From positions 1 through 64,000 of the forward strand of contig NZ_FOBO01000014.1 of the NCBI RefSeq assembly GCF_900109855.1: 64,000 nt of DNA, given 5' to 3'. Under the pieces are notes generated by a model. That model was not told the origin of the DNA and ran no database searches. It saw only the letters and a list, made by a program, of their open reading frames with translations. The DNA is from Roseovarius tolerans (GTDB lineage: Bacteria; Pseudomonadota; Alphaproteobacteria; Rhodobacterales; Rhodobacteraceae). Shown in pieces: positions 24,989-33,946 of this stretch (position 1 is its first letter; each line of letters opens with the position of its first letter). The position numbers and the translations under genes are program-made.

Positions 24989-26047
24989 ATGACCAGCATG
25001 CGTGACAGTTCTGGCCTGACCGAAGAGCGCCCCGCCGTGATCCCGGTCGGTGCCGCCTATTGCGCCGTCGATATCGACCGCCCGTCCCGGCATTTCGCCT
25101 TTCTCCTGCAGCCCGACTTCACCCTGCTGGCGTTCAGCGCTGCGCTCGATCCGCTGCGCATCGCCAACCAACTGGCACAGCGCCCGCTCTATCGCTGGAC
25201 GGTGTGTTCCCAGGATGGCGCGCCGGTCAGCAGTTCCTGCGGCATGTCGGTCAATGTCGATCAGCCGCTGGCACGCTTCGCCCGAGATACCGATCTGGTG
25301 GTCTGTGGCGGCACCGTGCGGCCCGGCGGGTCGCACCCCGGCGCGCGCGCCATTCTGCGCGAACATGTCCGGTTTGGCGGGCGCGTTGGCGGCATCTGCA
25401 CCGGGGCCATCGCACTGGCCGAAGCCGGGTTGCTGGAGGGGCGCAAGGCGACGCTGCACTGGGAAAACCAGCCCGCCTTTCGCGAACAGTTCCCGCAGGT
25501 CGAGATCACCACCAACACCTACGAACTGGATGGCGGCATTTTCACCTGTGGCGGCGGTGTGGGCGCGACCGACATGATGCTCTTGCGCATCGAAGAAGAC
25601 TACGGCCCATCCTTTGCCGATGTGGTGGCCGATATGTGCCTTTACGGGCAGCGCCGGGGCGAACGCACGCAGCAGCGCGCCTCGGTCAGCAGTGCCATCG
25701 ACAGCCGCAATCCCCTTTTGGTGCGCGCGATCAAGGCAATGCAGGCGAATATCGAAACGCCGCCCAGCATGGACGATCTGGCCGCCGCTGCCGGGTGTTC
25801 GCGACGGCAGATGGAACGCCTCTTCATGAAATATTGCGGCAAGACGCCCTACCGTTTCTTTCGCGACCTGCGACTGGATCACGCGCGCGGCCTGCTGCGC
25901 GAGACCGATCTGAGCGTTTCGGAAATCGCCGTCGCCTCGGGATTTGCCTCACAGGTGGTGTTTATCAAGAGCTTCCGGGGCCGGTTCGTCCATGCGCCGG
26001 GCCGGTTCCGCAGCGGCAAAGCGGCGCCCCTCCAGACCACGCCTTGA
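24989..26047 (+). CDS. GlxA-family AraC-type transcriptional regulator (GbdR-like)
   Basis: A 352-residue regulator with an N-terminal DJ-1/PfpI-like amidotransferase-fold domain (about 35–210; nucleophile-elbow-like GGICTGAIALAEAG) and a C-terminal AraC double helix-turn-helix (about 245–340; DLAAAAGCSRRQMERLF, then DLSVSEIAVASGFAS). GlxA-type regulators such as GbdR and CdhR respond to glycine betaine, dimethylglycine or carnitine in related proteobacteria. Its position just upstream of an N-methyl-amine flavoenzyme and in the same direction supports control of methylated-amine catabolism; the effector is inferred from relatives. Confidence 0.9.
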   Translation: MTSMRDSSGLTEERPAVIPVGAAYCAVDIDRPSRHFAFLLQPDFTLLAFSAALDPLRIANQLAQRPLYRWTVCSQDGAPVSSSCGMSVNVDQPLARFARDTDLVVCGGTVRPGGSHPGARAILREHVRFGGRVGGICTGAIALAEAGLLEGRKATLHWENQPAFREQFPQVEITTNTYELDGGIFTCGGGVGATDMMLLRIEEDYGPSFADVVADMCLYGQRRGERTQQRASVSSAIDSRNPLLVRAIKAMQANIETPPSMDDLAAAAGCSRRQMERLFMKYCGKTPYRFFRDLRLDHARGLLRETDLSVSEIAVASGFASQVVFIKSFRGRFVHAPGRFRSGKAAPLQTTP

Positions 26048-26128
26048 GCCAGTAGAAACCGGGGCTTGACAGCAACACGCACCTGACCAAAGGCTGGATC
26101 GCGATCCCGGCCAAACGGAGCCCGCCCC

Positions 26129-28174
26129 ATGTCCAACGATCCCCTCCTTCAGCCCTACCAGCTAAAGCATCTGACCCTGCGCAACCGGATCATGACCACC
26201 AGCCATGAACCGGCCTATCCCGAGGACGGGATGCCCAAGGAACGCTATGCCGCCTATCATGCCGAGCGCGCCCGTGCGGGCGTCGCCTTGGCGATGACCG
26301 CCGGGTCGGCGGCGGTCTCCAAAGACAGCCCGCCGGTCTTCAACAACGTCCTCGCCTACAAGGACGAGGTAGTGCCCTGGATCAGACAACTGACCGATGC
26401 CTGCCACGACCATGGCTGCGCGGTGATGATCCAGCTGACCCATCTTGGCCGCCGCACCGTCTGGTCAAAGGGCGATTGGCTGCCGTCGCTGTCGTCCTCG
26501 AAACACCGCGAACCCGCGCACAGGGCCTTTCCCAAGCTGGCCGAGGATTGGGATATCGAGCGGATCATCACCGATTTCGCCGATGCCACCGAACGGATGA
26601 AAGCGGGCGGCATGGACGGGATCGAATTGCAGGTTTACGGACACCTGCTCGATCAGTTCTGGTCCCCGCTGACCAATGACCTCGATGGCCCCTATGGCGG
26701 GCACGACCTCGACAGTCGGATGAAGCTCTTGATGGACGTGCTGCGCGGCATCCGCAAACGTGTCGGCGATGAGTTCATCGTCGGCCTGCGCTACACGGCG
26801 GATGAGGCCGAGGCGGGCGGAATCACCCCCGAGGAAGGGCTGGAGATTTCCAAAAAGCTGGCCGATTGCGGCATGGTCGATTTCCTCAACGTGATCCGCG
26901 GGCGCGTCCATACCGACCCGGCAATGACCGATGTGATCCCGGTGCAGGGGATGAAGAACGCCCCGCATCTAGATTTCGCAGGCGCGGTCAGGGCGGTCAC
27001 CGGCATGCCCACCTTTCACGCCGCCAAGATCCCCGACGTGGCAACCGCCCGGCATGCGGTGCAGGCCGGGCTCTTGGACATGGTCGGCATGACCCGCGCG
27101 CATATGGCCGATCCGCATATCGTGAAAAAGATCACCCAGGGACGTGAGGACGACATCCGCCCCTGCGTCGGCGCTACATTCTGTCTGGATCGCATCTATG
27201 CGGCGGGCGAGGCGCTCTGCATCCACAACGCCGCCACGGGCCGCGAACTGACCATGCCGCACGAGATCGCCCCGGCCCCCGAGCGCAGGAAAATCGTCAT
27301 CGTCGGTGCTGGCCCCGCCGGGCTCGAGGCCGCGCGCGTCGCCGCAGAGCGCGGCCATGACGTGACGGTGTTCGAGGCCCAGCCCGACCCCGGCGGTCAG
27401 GTCCGGCTGACCGCGCGGAACCCGCGCCGCCGCGAGATGATCAGCATCATCGACTGGCGCATGGCGCAATGCGCCGCACGCGACGTGACCTTCCATTTCA
27501 ACACCTGGGCCGAGGCCGCAGACATCGCCGCACTCGCGCCCGATGTGGTGATCGTGGCAACGGGTGGCCTGCCCAATGTCGAACTCTTCGAGAGCGGCAA
27601 GGAACAGGACCTTGTCACCACGACATGGGACATCATCGCGGGCGACGTGAAGCCAGGGCAGAACGTGCTGATTTATGACGAAAGCGGCGATCACCCCGGC
27701 CTGATGGCCGCCGAAGTGGCCGCCAATGCCGGTGCCAGCGTCGAGGTGATGACCCCCGACCGCACCTTTGCCCCCGATATCATGGGGATGAACCTCGTGC
27801 CCTACATGCGCGCACTGCAGGACAAGGATGTGACCTTCACCGTCACCCGCCGCCTCTTGGACGTGACCCGCGACGGCAACCGGCTCAAGGCCACGATCGG
27901 CACCGATTACAGCGATTTCACCTCAGAGAAGAGCTACGATCAGGTTGTCGTGAACTACGGCACCCTGCCGATGGATGATCTCTATTTCGAGTTGAAGCCA
28001 TTGTCCTCGAACGGCGGCGAGATGGATTACGATGCGCTGATTGCCGGTCAGCCACAGGCCGCCACGCGCAACCCGGACGGCGCGTTCCAGCTGTTCCGGA
28101 TCGGCGACGCGGTCAGCGCACGCAACACCCATGCCGCGATCTACGACGCATTGCGTCTGCTAAAGGATATCTGA
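26129..28174 (+). CDS. Trimethylamine-dehydrogenase-like FMN/Fe-S oxidoreductase (N-methylproline demethylase/DgcA type)
   Basis: A 681-residue enzyme of the old-yellow-enzyme/trimethylamine dehydrogenase family, expected to oxidatively demethylate an N-methyl compound such as dimethylglycine, stachydrine or N-methylproline. The TIM-barrel FMN domain (1–340) begins with NRIMTTSHEPAYPEDG. The 4Fe-4S motif region (CVGATFC to ALC) has Cys346, Cys352 and Cys364, but Ala349 replaces the second Cys of the classic CxxCxxC. The C-terminal half carries a Rossmann dinucleotide fold (IVIVGAGPAGLEAARVAA). It follows the GlxA-type regulator by 81 bases. Ala at this site may be usual for the demethylase subfamily, and exact substrate is unknown. 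Confidence 0.85.
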   Translation: MSNDPLLQPYQLKHLTLRNRIMTTSHEPAYPEDGMPKERYAAYHAERARAGVALAMTAGSAAVSKDSPPVFNNVLAYKDEVVPWIRQLTDACHDHGCAVMIQLTHLGRRTVWSKGDWLPSLSSSKHREPAHRAFPKLAEDWDIERIITDFADATERMKAGGMDGIELQVYGHLLDQFWSPLTNDLDGPYGGHDLDSRMKLLMDVLRGIRKRVGDEFIVGLRYTADEAEAGGITPEEGLEISKKLADCGMVDFLNVIRGRVHTDPAMTDVIPVQGMKNAPHLDFAGAVRAVTGMPTFHAAKIPDVATARHAVQAGLLDMVGMTRAHMADPHIVKKITQGREDDIRPCVGATFCLDRIYAAGEALCIHNAATGRELTMPHEIAPAPERRKIVIVGAGPAGLEAARVAAERGHDVTVFEAQPDPGGQVRLTARNPRRREMISIIDWRMAQCAARDVTFHFNTWAEAADIAALAPDVVIVATGGLPNVELFESGKEQDLVTTTWDIIAGDVKPGQNVLIYDESGDHPGLMAAEVAANAGASVEVMTPDRTFAPDIMGMNLVPYMRALQDKDVTFTVTRRLLDVTRDGNRLKATIGTDYSDFTSEKSYDQVVVNYGTLPMDDLYFELKPLSSNGGEMDYDALIAGQPQAATRNPDGAFQLFRIGDAVSARNTHAAIYDALRLLKDI

Positions 28175-28206
28175 CATCAGATCGTGGGGCCGCAATAGGC
28201 GCGCAA

Positions 28207-28941
28207 CTACCCCTGCCCACCGGGTGAGGACGGCCCGACAAGGATCTCGCCAAGGCTGATCTCGCGCGGGGCGGGGTCGCGCAGATCAAGCGTCGTCACG
28301 ATATCGACAAGGTGGTTTTTCATCAGTTCCTCGGCGTCATCCGCATCGCCGCGCGCGAATGCGTCGAGAAGGGCGTGATGGGCGTGCTTCTCGCACATCG
28401 CACTCTGACGTTGCCAATAGAGGGCGATGATCAGCGACGAACGCGCGACCAGGCGCTCGATGAAACCCGCGATCGTGGCCTGATCCGCAATATGTGAAAT
28501 TTCGATGTGGAATTGCCCGGACAGACGCAGGGCCTTGCCGTGTTCGGCGCGGGCCATAGCGTCGTGCTCGGCCTCGATATGGGCATGCAGGCGGTCAAGA
28601 TGCGCACGCGTCATCCGCTCCGTCGCAGAGCGCGCCGTGCGCGGCTCCAGCAAGGCGCGTGCCTCGAACACCTCGCGCGCCTCGCGGATCGTCGGCTTGG
28701 CGACAAAGGCCCCGCGATTGCGTTTCAACTCCACCAACCCGTCATGCGAGAGCGCCTGAAGCGCGCTGCGCACGACGGTGCGCGACACGTCGAACACGTC
28801 GCTCAACTCGTCCTCGCCCAGCTTTGTGCCCGGCGCCAGCCGATGCTCATGAATTGCCTGTGACAGCCGCGCGACGATCGCGGCACTCGGGCCGGTGATC
28901 GTCGGCTGGATAAACAGGGGGGATTCGCTGAGATGGTTCAT
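28207..28941 (-). CDS. GntR-family (FCD/FadR type) transcriptional regulator
   Basis: A 244-residue regulator with the ATG at 28941 preceded by GGAGACC. The N-terminal winged helix (about 15–80) has the GntR signature LSQAIHEHRLAPGTKLGE and VSRTVVRSALQALSHDGLV. The C-terminal FCD domain (about 95–220) contains His and Asp ligands (FHIEISHIAD, HHALLDAFARGD) that hold a metal and organic acid effector in this family. It is divergent from the ABC uptake operon at 29178, and two palindromes lie in the shared 236-base spacer, so it probably represses that operon and itself. Confidence 0.9.
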   Translation of the reverse strand: MNHLSESPLFIQPTITGPSAAIVARLSQAIHEHRLAPGTKLGEDELSDVFDVSRTVVRSALQALSHDGLVELKRNRGAFVAKPTIREAREVFEARALLEPRTARSATERMTRAHLDRLHAHIEAEHDAMARAEHGKALRLSGQFHIEISHIADQATIAGFIERLVARSSLIIALYWQRQSAMCEKHAHHALLDAFARGDADDAEELMKNHLVDIVTTLDLRDPAPREISLGEILVGPSSPGGQG

Positions 28942-28972
28942 GCAGGTCTCCTGCGGCAATCATGCGCCCCTG

Positions 28973-28986
28973 TGTGCACGTGCACA
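28973..28986. promoter_or_regulatory. 14-bp palindrome, candidate GntR operator
   Basis: TGTGCACGTGCACA is a perfect inverted repeat about 30 bases upstream of the GntR gene's start, fitting autoregulation. That it is a binding site is inferred from symmetry and position. Confidence 0.45.
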
Positions 28987-29020
28987 ATACCGGGTGGAAT
29001 CACATCCCGCCTTCAGATGA

Positions 29021-29032
29021 ATTGTATACAAT
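29021..29032. promoter_or_regulatory. ATTGTATACAAT palindrome, candidate GntR operator
   Basis: A perfect 12-bp palindrome with the TNGTATACNA-like core seen for FCD-type GntR regulators, in the divergent spacer between the regulator and the ABC operon. It is the stronger of the two candidate operators. Confidence 0.6.
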
Positions 29033-29177
29033 GATTGCGCACAATATTGCGCCGTGCCGCGATGAACCTGCCCAAAATACGCGCAACTTGTCGAATGCGC
29101 CGCGCCGCACCGCCGAATCCATTGCGAGATTCGATCCCGTTCGCCGCAGTTGAACCATGCCGATAACGGGACCCCAG

Positions 29178-30161
29178 ATGACAAACGCAGCCGATCTAGA
29201 ATTCGTTTCCCTGACCAAACGCTACGGTAACACCGTGGCGGTCGATGCGATCTCGCATCACTTCAAGGCGGGCACCTATGCCTGTCTTCTGGGGCCGTCG
29301 GGCTGTGGTAAATCCTCGACCCTGCGGATGATCGCGGGACATGAAGAGGTCAGCGACGGGGCCATCGTGCTATCAGGGCGCGACATATCCCACCTGCCGC
29401 CCGCGCGGCGCGGCACGGCGATGATGTTTCAAAGCTATGCGCTATTCCCGCATCTCAATGTGCGCGACAACGTGGCCTTCAGCCTGCGCATGGCTGGGCA
29501 GGACAAGGCCACGCGCCTTGCCCGAGCGGATGAAATGCTCGACCTCGTCGAAATGACGCAATACGCGGAACGCAAGCCCGATCAGTTGTCCGGCGGGCAG
29601 CAGCAGCGCGTGGCCCTTGCGCGGGCGCTCATCACCCGACCGCAGGTCCTGCTGCTGGATGAGCCGCTCTCGGCGCTGGACCCGTTTCTGCGCGTACGAA
29701 TGCGGACGGAGCTGAAACGGTTGCAACGCGACCTCGGCATCAGCTTCATCCATGTCACCCACGGGCAGGATGAGGCATTGGCCCTCGCCGACGAGATCAT
29801 CGTGATGAACGACGCGCGCATCGAGCAGGCGGGCCCCGCGCGCGAGGTGTTCAACGCGCCGCGCTCCGCCTTTGTCGCGCGGTTCATGGGGGGGCATAAC
29901 GTGCTGCACCTGCCACAGGGACGGATCGCCCTGCGCTCTGACGTCATGTCCGTCACAGCGCCCGAGGCCGGGCGTATCGACGGGCGCGTCACCGGAATCG
30001 AATACCAGGGCACGCATGTTGCGCTCATTTCCGTGGTGGCGGGCGACGAGGAGGTGACAGCGCTTTTGCCCGAGCGCGAATTTTTCCAGAACCCCCGGGA
30101 GTTGGGCGAGGTGATCGGTCTGGGATGGGACGACCGGGCGGCCCATCCGATTTCAGCCTGA
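29178..30161 (+). CDS. ABC transporter ATP-binding protein, PotA-like
   Basis: ATP-binding subunit of a spermidine/putrescine-type importer. I chose ATG 29178 ([17 protein letters not shown]) over ATG 29157, giving 327 residues. Motifs: Walker [12 protein letters not shown]-loop [11 protein letters not shown], signature [15 protein letters not shown], Walker [13 protein letters not shown] and H-loop [15 protein letters not shown]-type regulatory domain follows (about 240–327). It is the first gene of an operon with binding protein, two permeases and a racemase-family gene, divergent from a GntR regulator. Confidence 0.92.
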   Translation: MTNAADLEFVSLTKRYGNTVAVDAISHHFKAGTYACLLGPSGCGKSSTLRMIAGHEEVSDGAIVLSGRDISHLPPARRGTAMMFQSYALFPHLNVRDNVAFSLRMAGQDKATRLARADEMLDLVEMTQYAERKPDQLSGGQQQRVALARALITRPQVLLLDEPLSALDPFLRVRMRTELKRLQRDLGISFIHVTHGQDEALALADEIIVMNDARIEQAGPAREVFNAPRSAFVARFMGGHNVLHLPQGRIALRSDVMSVTAPEAGRIDGRVTGIEYQGTHVALISVVAGDEEVTALLPEREFFQNPRELGEVIGLGWDDRAAHPISA

Positions 30162-30206
30162 AGAACAAAGACCCGAGTCAAATGACCACAACGGAGAGGA
30201 CCAACC

Positions 30207-31481
30207 ATGACGACGATCTGCAAGACCCGCTACAGCCGCCGAAGCCTGCTCAAATCAGGAGGCGCAGCACTTGCCGCCTCTGCCCTGCCCGCGCCGATGG
30301 TCTGGGGTCAGGAAGGCAAGGATATCGTGCTGCGCCAGTTCGGCACCGGGGTGTCCAACCTCAACGAGGTGGCAACCAAGGTAAAGCAGGATCTGGGCAT
30401 CACGCTTGAGATGACCGCGCTTGATACTGACAGCGTGACACAGCGTGCCGCCACCCAGCCCGACAGCTTCGACATCGCCGATATCGAGTACTTCGTCTGT
30501 AGAAAGGTCTGGCCGACCGGCAACCTGCAAGCGATGGATGCCGGCCGTATCAAGAATTACGACAAGATCGTCGGCATTTTCCGCGACGGCAAACTGACCC
30601 CCGAAAGCGAGATCGCCCAAGGCACCGCTCCGCATACGGTCGGCTTTGTCGAAGGGCCGGGCGGCACCGATTTCGTGGATACCGAAAGCGGCTGGATGAC
30701 GCTGATCCCGACGATCTACAACGCCGATACGCTCGGCATCCGCCCCGACCTGATCGGGCGTCCGATCGAAAGCTGGACCGAGTTGCTCAACCCCGAGTTC
30801 AAGGGCAAGGCGTCGATCCTCGACATATCCTCGATCGGAATAATGGACATGGCGATGGTCTGCGAGGCGATGGGCGAGATCACCTATGGCAACAAGGGCA
30901 ACATGACCGTCGAGGAGATCGACAAGACCATCGCGATCTTCACCGAAGCCAAGAAGGCTGGCCAGTTCCGCGCGTTCTGGAAAACCTTCGACGAGAGCGT
31001 GAACCTGATGGCGAGCGGCGAGGTGGTGATCCAGTCGATGTGGTCGCCCGCCATCACCGCCGTGCGGTCGCGCGATATTCCCTGCGTCTACCAGCCGCTG
31101 AAAGAGGGCTATCGTTCTTGGGGCGGCGGCATCGGGCTGTCGGCGTCGCTCTCAGGAATGGAGCTGGATGCGGCCTATGAGTACATCAACTGGTATCTCA
31201 GCGGCTGGGCCGGCGGATTCCTGATGCGGCAGGGGTATTATTCGGCGGTGCCCGAAACCTCCAAGGCGTTCATGAGCGAAAACGAATGGGGCTACTGGTT
31301 CGAGGGCAAGGAAAGCACTGACGTGATCACCTCGCCCTTCGATGACAAGCTTGCCGGTGTGGGCGAAATCCGTGATGGCGGGTCGTTCTATGACCGGATG
31401 GGCGCGGTGGCCTGCTGGAACTCCGTCATGGACGAAAACCAGTACATGGTCCGCAAGTGGAATGAGTTCATTGCCGCCTGA
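30207..31481 (+). CDS. ABC transporter substrate-binding protein, PotD-like
   Basis: A 424-residue periplasmic binding protein of the polyamine/iron class (type II fold). A twin-arginine-like signal (SRRSLLKSGGAALAASALP, cleavage near Gln35) opens the protein, and GQEGKDIVLRQFGTG begins the mature part. The SGWMTLIPTIYNADTLG and KGKASILDISSIG segments are typical of PotD-like proteins. Its length is greater than E. coli PotD, as in many proteobacterial relatives. A GGAGAGG ribosome-binding site is present. The ligand is unknown; a polyamine or amino-acid derivative is possible. Confidence 0.9.
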   Translation: MTTICKTRYSRRSLLKSGGAALAASALPAPMVWGQEGKDIVLRQFGTGVSNLNEVATKVKQDLGITLEMTALDTDSVTQRAATQPDSFDIADIEYFVCRKVWPTGNLQAMDAGRIKNYDKIVGIFRDGKLTPESEIAQGTAPHTVGFVEGPGGTDFVDTESGWMTLIPTIYNADTLGIRPDLIGRPIESWTELLNPEFKGKASILDISSIGIMDMAMVCEAMGEITYGNKGNMTVEEIDKTIAIFTEAKKAGQFRAFWKTFDESVNLMASGEVVIQSMWSPAITAVRSRDIPCVYQPLKEGYRSWGGGIGLSASLSGMELDAAYEYINWYLSGWAGGFLMRQGYYSAVPETSKAFMSENEWGYWFEGKESTDVITSPFDDKLAGVGEIRDGGSFYDRMGAVACWNSVMDENQYMVRKWNEFIAA

Positions 31482-31518
31482 GTGAGGCATCGGATCGCCT
31501 TTGGCGATCCGACCAACT

Positions 31519-31570
31519 GGGGGGCGTTCCGCCCCCCAGACCCCCTGAGAGTATTTTTCCCAAAAAGAAG
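31519..31570 (+). repeat. Dispersed palindromic repeat, copy A (intergenic)
   Basis: A hairpin GGGGGGCG-TTC-CGCCCCCC is followed by the tail CCCCCTGAGAGTATTTTTCC and CAAAAAGAAG. The same hairpin-plus-tail architecture occurs at 58702–58769 and, inverted, at 56647–56709. The purine end of the tail (AGAAGAGG) provides the ribosome-binding site for the next gene. Confidence 0.7.
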
Positions 31571-31580
31571 AGGCTGCCGG

Positions 31581-32435
31581 GTGCTGCGAAATCGAAACCT
31601 TGTCGGATGGCTGCAAGCGGCCCCGCTGGCGACCGTGCTGTTGGGCTTTCTCGTGGCCCCAATAGCCATGATCGTGATCGTCAGCTTCTGGGGCGCGACA
31701 GAATACTCGATTTACCCGGCCTTCCAGTTCGACAATTACCAATTCCTGTTCAGCTCTCCAGTCACCTACACGGTGTTCTTCAACACGCTCAAATACGCGG
31801 CGATCACCTGGGCCTTTACCCTCGTCATCGGCTTTACTGTGGCCTATTTCCTGGCTTTCGAGATCCGCAGCCTGAAATGGCAGATCGCACTTTTCCTTCT
31901 CTGCACCATCCCGTTCTGGACCTCGAACATCATTCGCATGATCAGTTGGATTCCGTTTCTTGGCCGCAACGGCATCGCCAATTCGACGCTGATCAGTTGG
32001 GGCGTCATCGACGAGCCGCTGGAATGGCTTTTGTTCTCGGACTTCTCGGTAATCCTTGCCTTCGTTCATCTCTACACGCTGTTCATGGTGGTGCCGATCT
32101 TCAACTCGATGATGCGGATCGACCGGTCATTGATCGAAGCCGCGCGCGATTGTGGTGCCAATGGCTTTCAGACCCTCTGGAACGTGATCGTGCCACTGTG
32201 CAAGCCGGGCATCATGATCGGCACGATCTTTGTCACAACGCTGGTGATGGGGGATTTCATCACCGTACGGTTCATGTCCGGCTCGCAGCGCGCCAATGTC
32301 GGGCGTCTCATCTCGAACGATATCAGCCTGCTGCAATACCCCTCGGCCGCAGCGACGGCGGTGGTGCTGCTCTGCACGGTGCTGATCGTGATCGCCGTGC
32401 TGTTGCGGCTGGTCGATATCCGAAAGGAGTTGTGA
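31581..32435 (+). CDS. ABC transporter permease, PotB-like
   Basis: A 284-residue permease of the spermidine/putrescine type. The GTG at 31581 is chosen because AGAAGAGG lies about 9 bases upstream; the longer frame from 31482 would simply translate the preceding repeat. Six membrane segments are visible. The EAA loop appears as SLIEAARDCGANGFQTLWNVIVPL (about 200–225), the contact site for the ATPase, with the FWTSNIIRMISWI helix typical of PotB upstream. It works with the next gene, PotC-like, as a heterodimer. Confidence 0.9.
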   Translation: MLRNRNLVGWLQAAPLATVLLGFLVAPIAMIVIVSFWGATEYSIYPAFQFDNYQFLFSSPVTYTVFFNTLKYAAITWAFTLVIGFTVAYFLAFEIRSLKWQIALFLLCTIPFWTSNIIRMISWIPFLGRNGIANSTLISWGVIDEPLEWLLFSDFSVILAFVHLYTLFMVVPIFNSMMRIDRSLIEAARDCGANGFQTLWNVIVPLCKPGIMIGTIFVTTLVMGDFITVRFMSGSQRANVGRLISNDISLLQYPSAAATAVVLLCTVLIVIAVLLRLVDIRKEL

Positions 32436-32437
32436 GC

Positions 32438-33274
32438 ATGGAACGACGCAGCCGGAGTTTTTACCTGCTGGCCGGATTTTTCGGTCTGTTCGTGCTGTTT
32501 CTCTATGGCCCGATCGTGACCATCGGCATCCTGAGTTTCCAGGGGCCGCAAGGTGGCCTCACCTTTCCGATGAACGGCGTCTCATTGCACTGGTTCCGGG
32601 ACTTGTTCGAAGAACAGGCCGTCGGTGATATCTGGGGCAGTTTCCGTCGGTCATTCGCCCTCGGGCTGATGGTGATGGTGACGACGGTGGTGGTCTCGGT
32701 TCTGGCAGGGCTAGCGTTCCGCAAACGCTTTGCCGGGGCGACGGTGCTGTTCTACCTGAGCATCGCCTCGCTGGTAATCCCGTCGATCCTGATCTCTCTC
32801 GGCGTCGGGCTAATCTTCAATCAACTGGGGTTCAGGGTGCATTGGATCACCTCCGGTTTTGGAAGTCAGCTGACATGGACCCTGCCCTTTGGCCTGTTGA
32901 TCATGTTCGCGGTCTTCAACCGGTTCGACAAGAGCTATGAAGAGGCCGCGCGCGATCAGGGCGCGACGCCCTGGCAGACCTTTGCGCATGTTGTACTGCC
33001 GATCATCGCGCCGTCACTATTGGGCGTCGCGCTGTTCGGCTTCACCCTGAGCTATGACGAATTCGCCCGCACCCTGCTCACGGCGGGCAGCTACAACACG
33101 CTGCCGCTGGAAATCTTCGGCATGACCACCAATGTCACCACCCCGGTGATCTTTGCGCTCGGCACGCTGACCACGCTGTTTTCACTGGCGGTGATCGGCA
33201 CCTTCTTTCTCACGGTCTGGCTTCTGTCGCGCCGGCGCAAGCGCCCGTCGGACGCGGGCAAGGGGATGGTCTGA
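32438..33274 (+). CDS. ABC transporter permease, PotC-like
   Basis: A 278-residue permease whose ATG at 32438 lies two bases after the potB-like stop. It has six membrane segments, with the first at LLAGFFGLFVLFLYGPIVTIG. The EAA loop is present as YEEAARDQGATPWQTFAHVVLP. LTWTLPFGLLIMF and the C-terminal LAVIGTFFLTVWLLSRR segment complete the fold. Together with the previous permease it forms the translocation pore of the importer. Confidence 0.92.
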   Translation: MERRSRSFYLLAGFFGLFVLFLYGPIVTIGILSFQGPQGGLTFPMNGVSLHWFRDLFEEQAVGDIWGSFRRSFALGLMVMVTTVVVSVLAGLAFRKRFAGATVLFYLSIASLVIPSILISLGVGLIFNQLGFRVHWITSGFGSQLTWTLPFGLLIMFAVFNRFDKSYEEAARDQGATPWQTFAHVVLPIIAPSLLGVALFGFTLSYDEFARTLLTAGSYNTLPLEIFGMTTNVTTPVIFALGTLTTLFSLAVIGTFFLTVWLLSRRRKRPSDAGKGMV

Positions 33275-33277
33275 CCG

Positions 33278-33946
33278 GTGGCCGTGATCCTCATCAACCC
33301 CAACAGCACAGAGGCCATGACCCAAAGCGCGCTGACCGCCGCACGGCTGGCCGCCCCCGATCTGGAATTCGAGGGCTGGACCTCTGCCCAAGGCCCCGCC
33401 GTGATCGAGGGAGAGGCCGATGGCGCGCGCGCGGTGCCGCCCCTGCTGACGCTGATCCGGAAGGCATCGGATATCGGGGCCGAGGCGATCATCATCGCCT
33501 GTTTCGACGATACCGGGCTCAGCGAGGCGCGCCGCATCGCGACCTGCCCCGTGATCGGGATCGGGCAGGCGAGTTTCGCGCTCGCGGGCCTCTTGTCGGA
33601 TCAGGCGGCGGTGATCACCACGGTCGAGGCTGCCGTTCCGGTGATCACCCGCAACATCGCGCAGCATGGCTATAGCGCAACCATCCCGCAGGTTCTCGCC
33701 GCCGACACCCCCGTTCTGATGCTGGAGGAAGAGCCCGCCCGCGCCGCCGCGTATTTCGCGCGTACATCGACACGCGTCACACCCGGCACCACGCTCGCCA
33801 TACTGGGATGCGCCGGGGCTGTGACGATCATTGGCGCGGTGGCCAAGGCGGTGCCGTTTCCGGTCATCGACGGGGTCACGGCAGCGGCGCAATTGTGCCG
33901 CGTGCTGGTCGCGGCGTCGAAACGGAACGCACTCAACGCGCCATGA
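33278..33946 (+). CDS. Asp/Glu/hydantoin racemase-family protein
   Basis: A 222-residue enzyme of the aspartate/glutamate/hydantoin racemase superfamily, which use two cysteines as acid and base to invert a carbon centre. The GTG start follows the permease stop by three bases. Conserved features are the N-terminal INPNSTEAMT and the two catalytic Cys: Cys75 in IIIACFDDTGL and Cys178 in LAILGCAGAV. The link with a dedicated uptake operon suggests that the imported compound is a hydantoin, amino acid or related malate/maleate-type acid. Its stop overlaps the convergent TetR gene by 14 bases. Confidence 0.88.
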   Translation: MAVILINPNSTEAMTQSALTAARLAAPDLEFEGWTSAQGPAVIEGEADGARAVPPLLTLIRKASDIGAEAIIIACFDDTGLSEARRIATCPVIGIGQASFALAGLLSDQAAVITTVEAAVPVITRNIAQHGYSATIPQVLAADTPVLMLEEEPARAAAYFARTSTRVTPGTTLAILGCAGAVTIIGAVAKAVPFPVIDGVTAAAQLCRVLVAASKRNALNAP

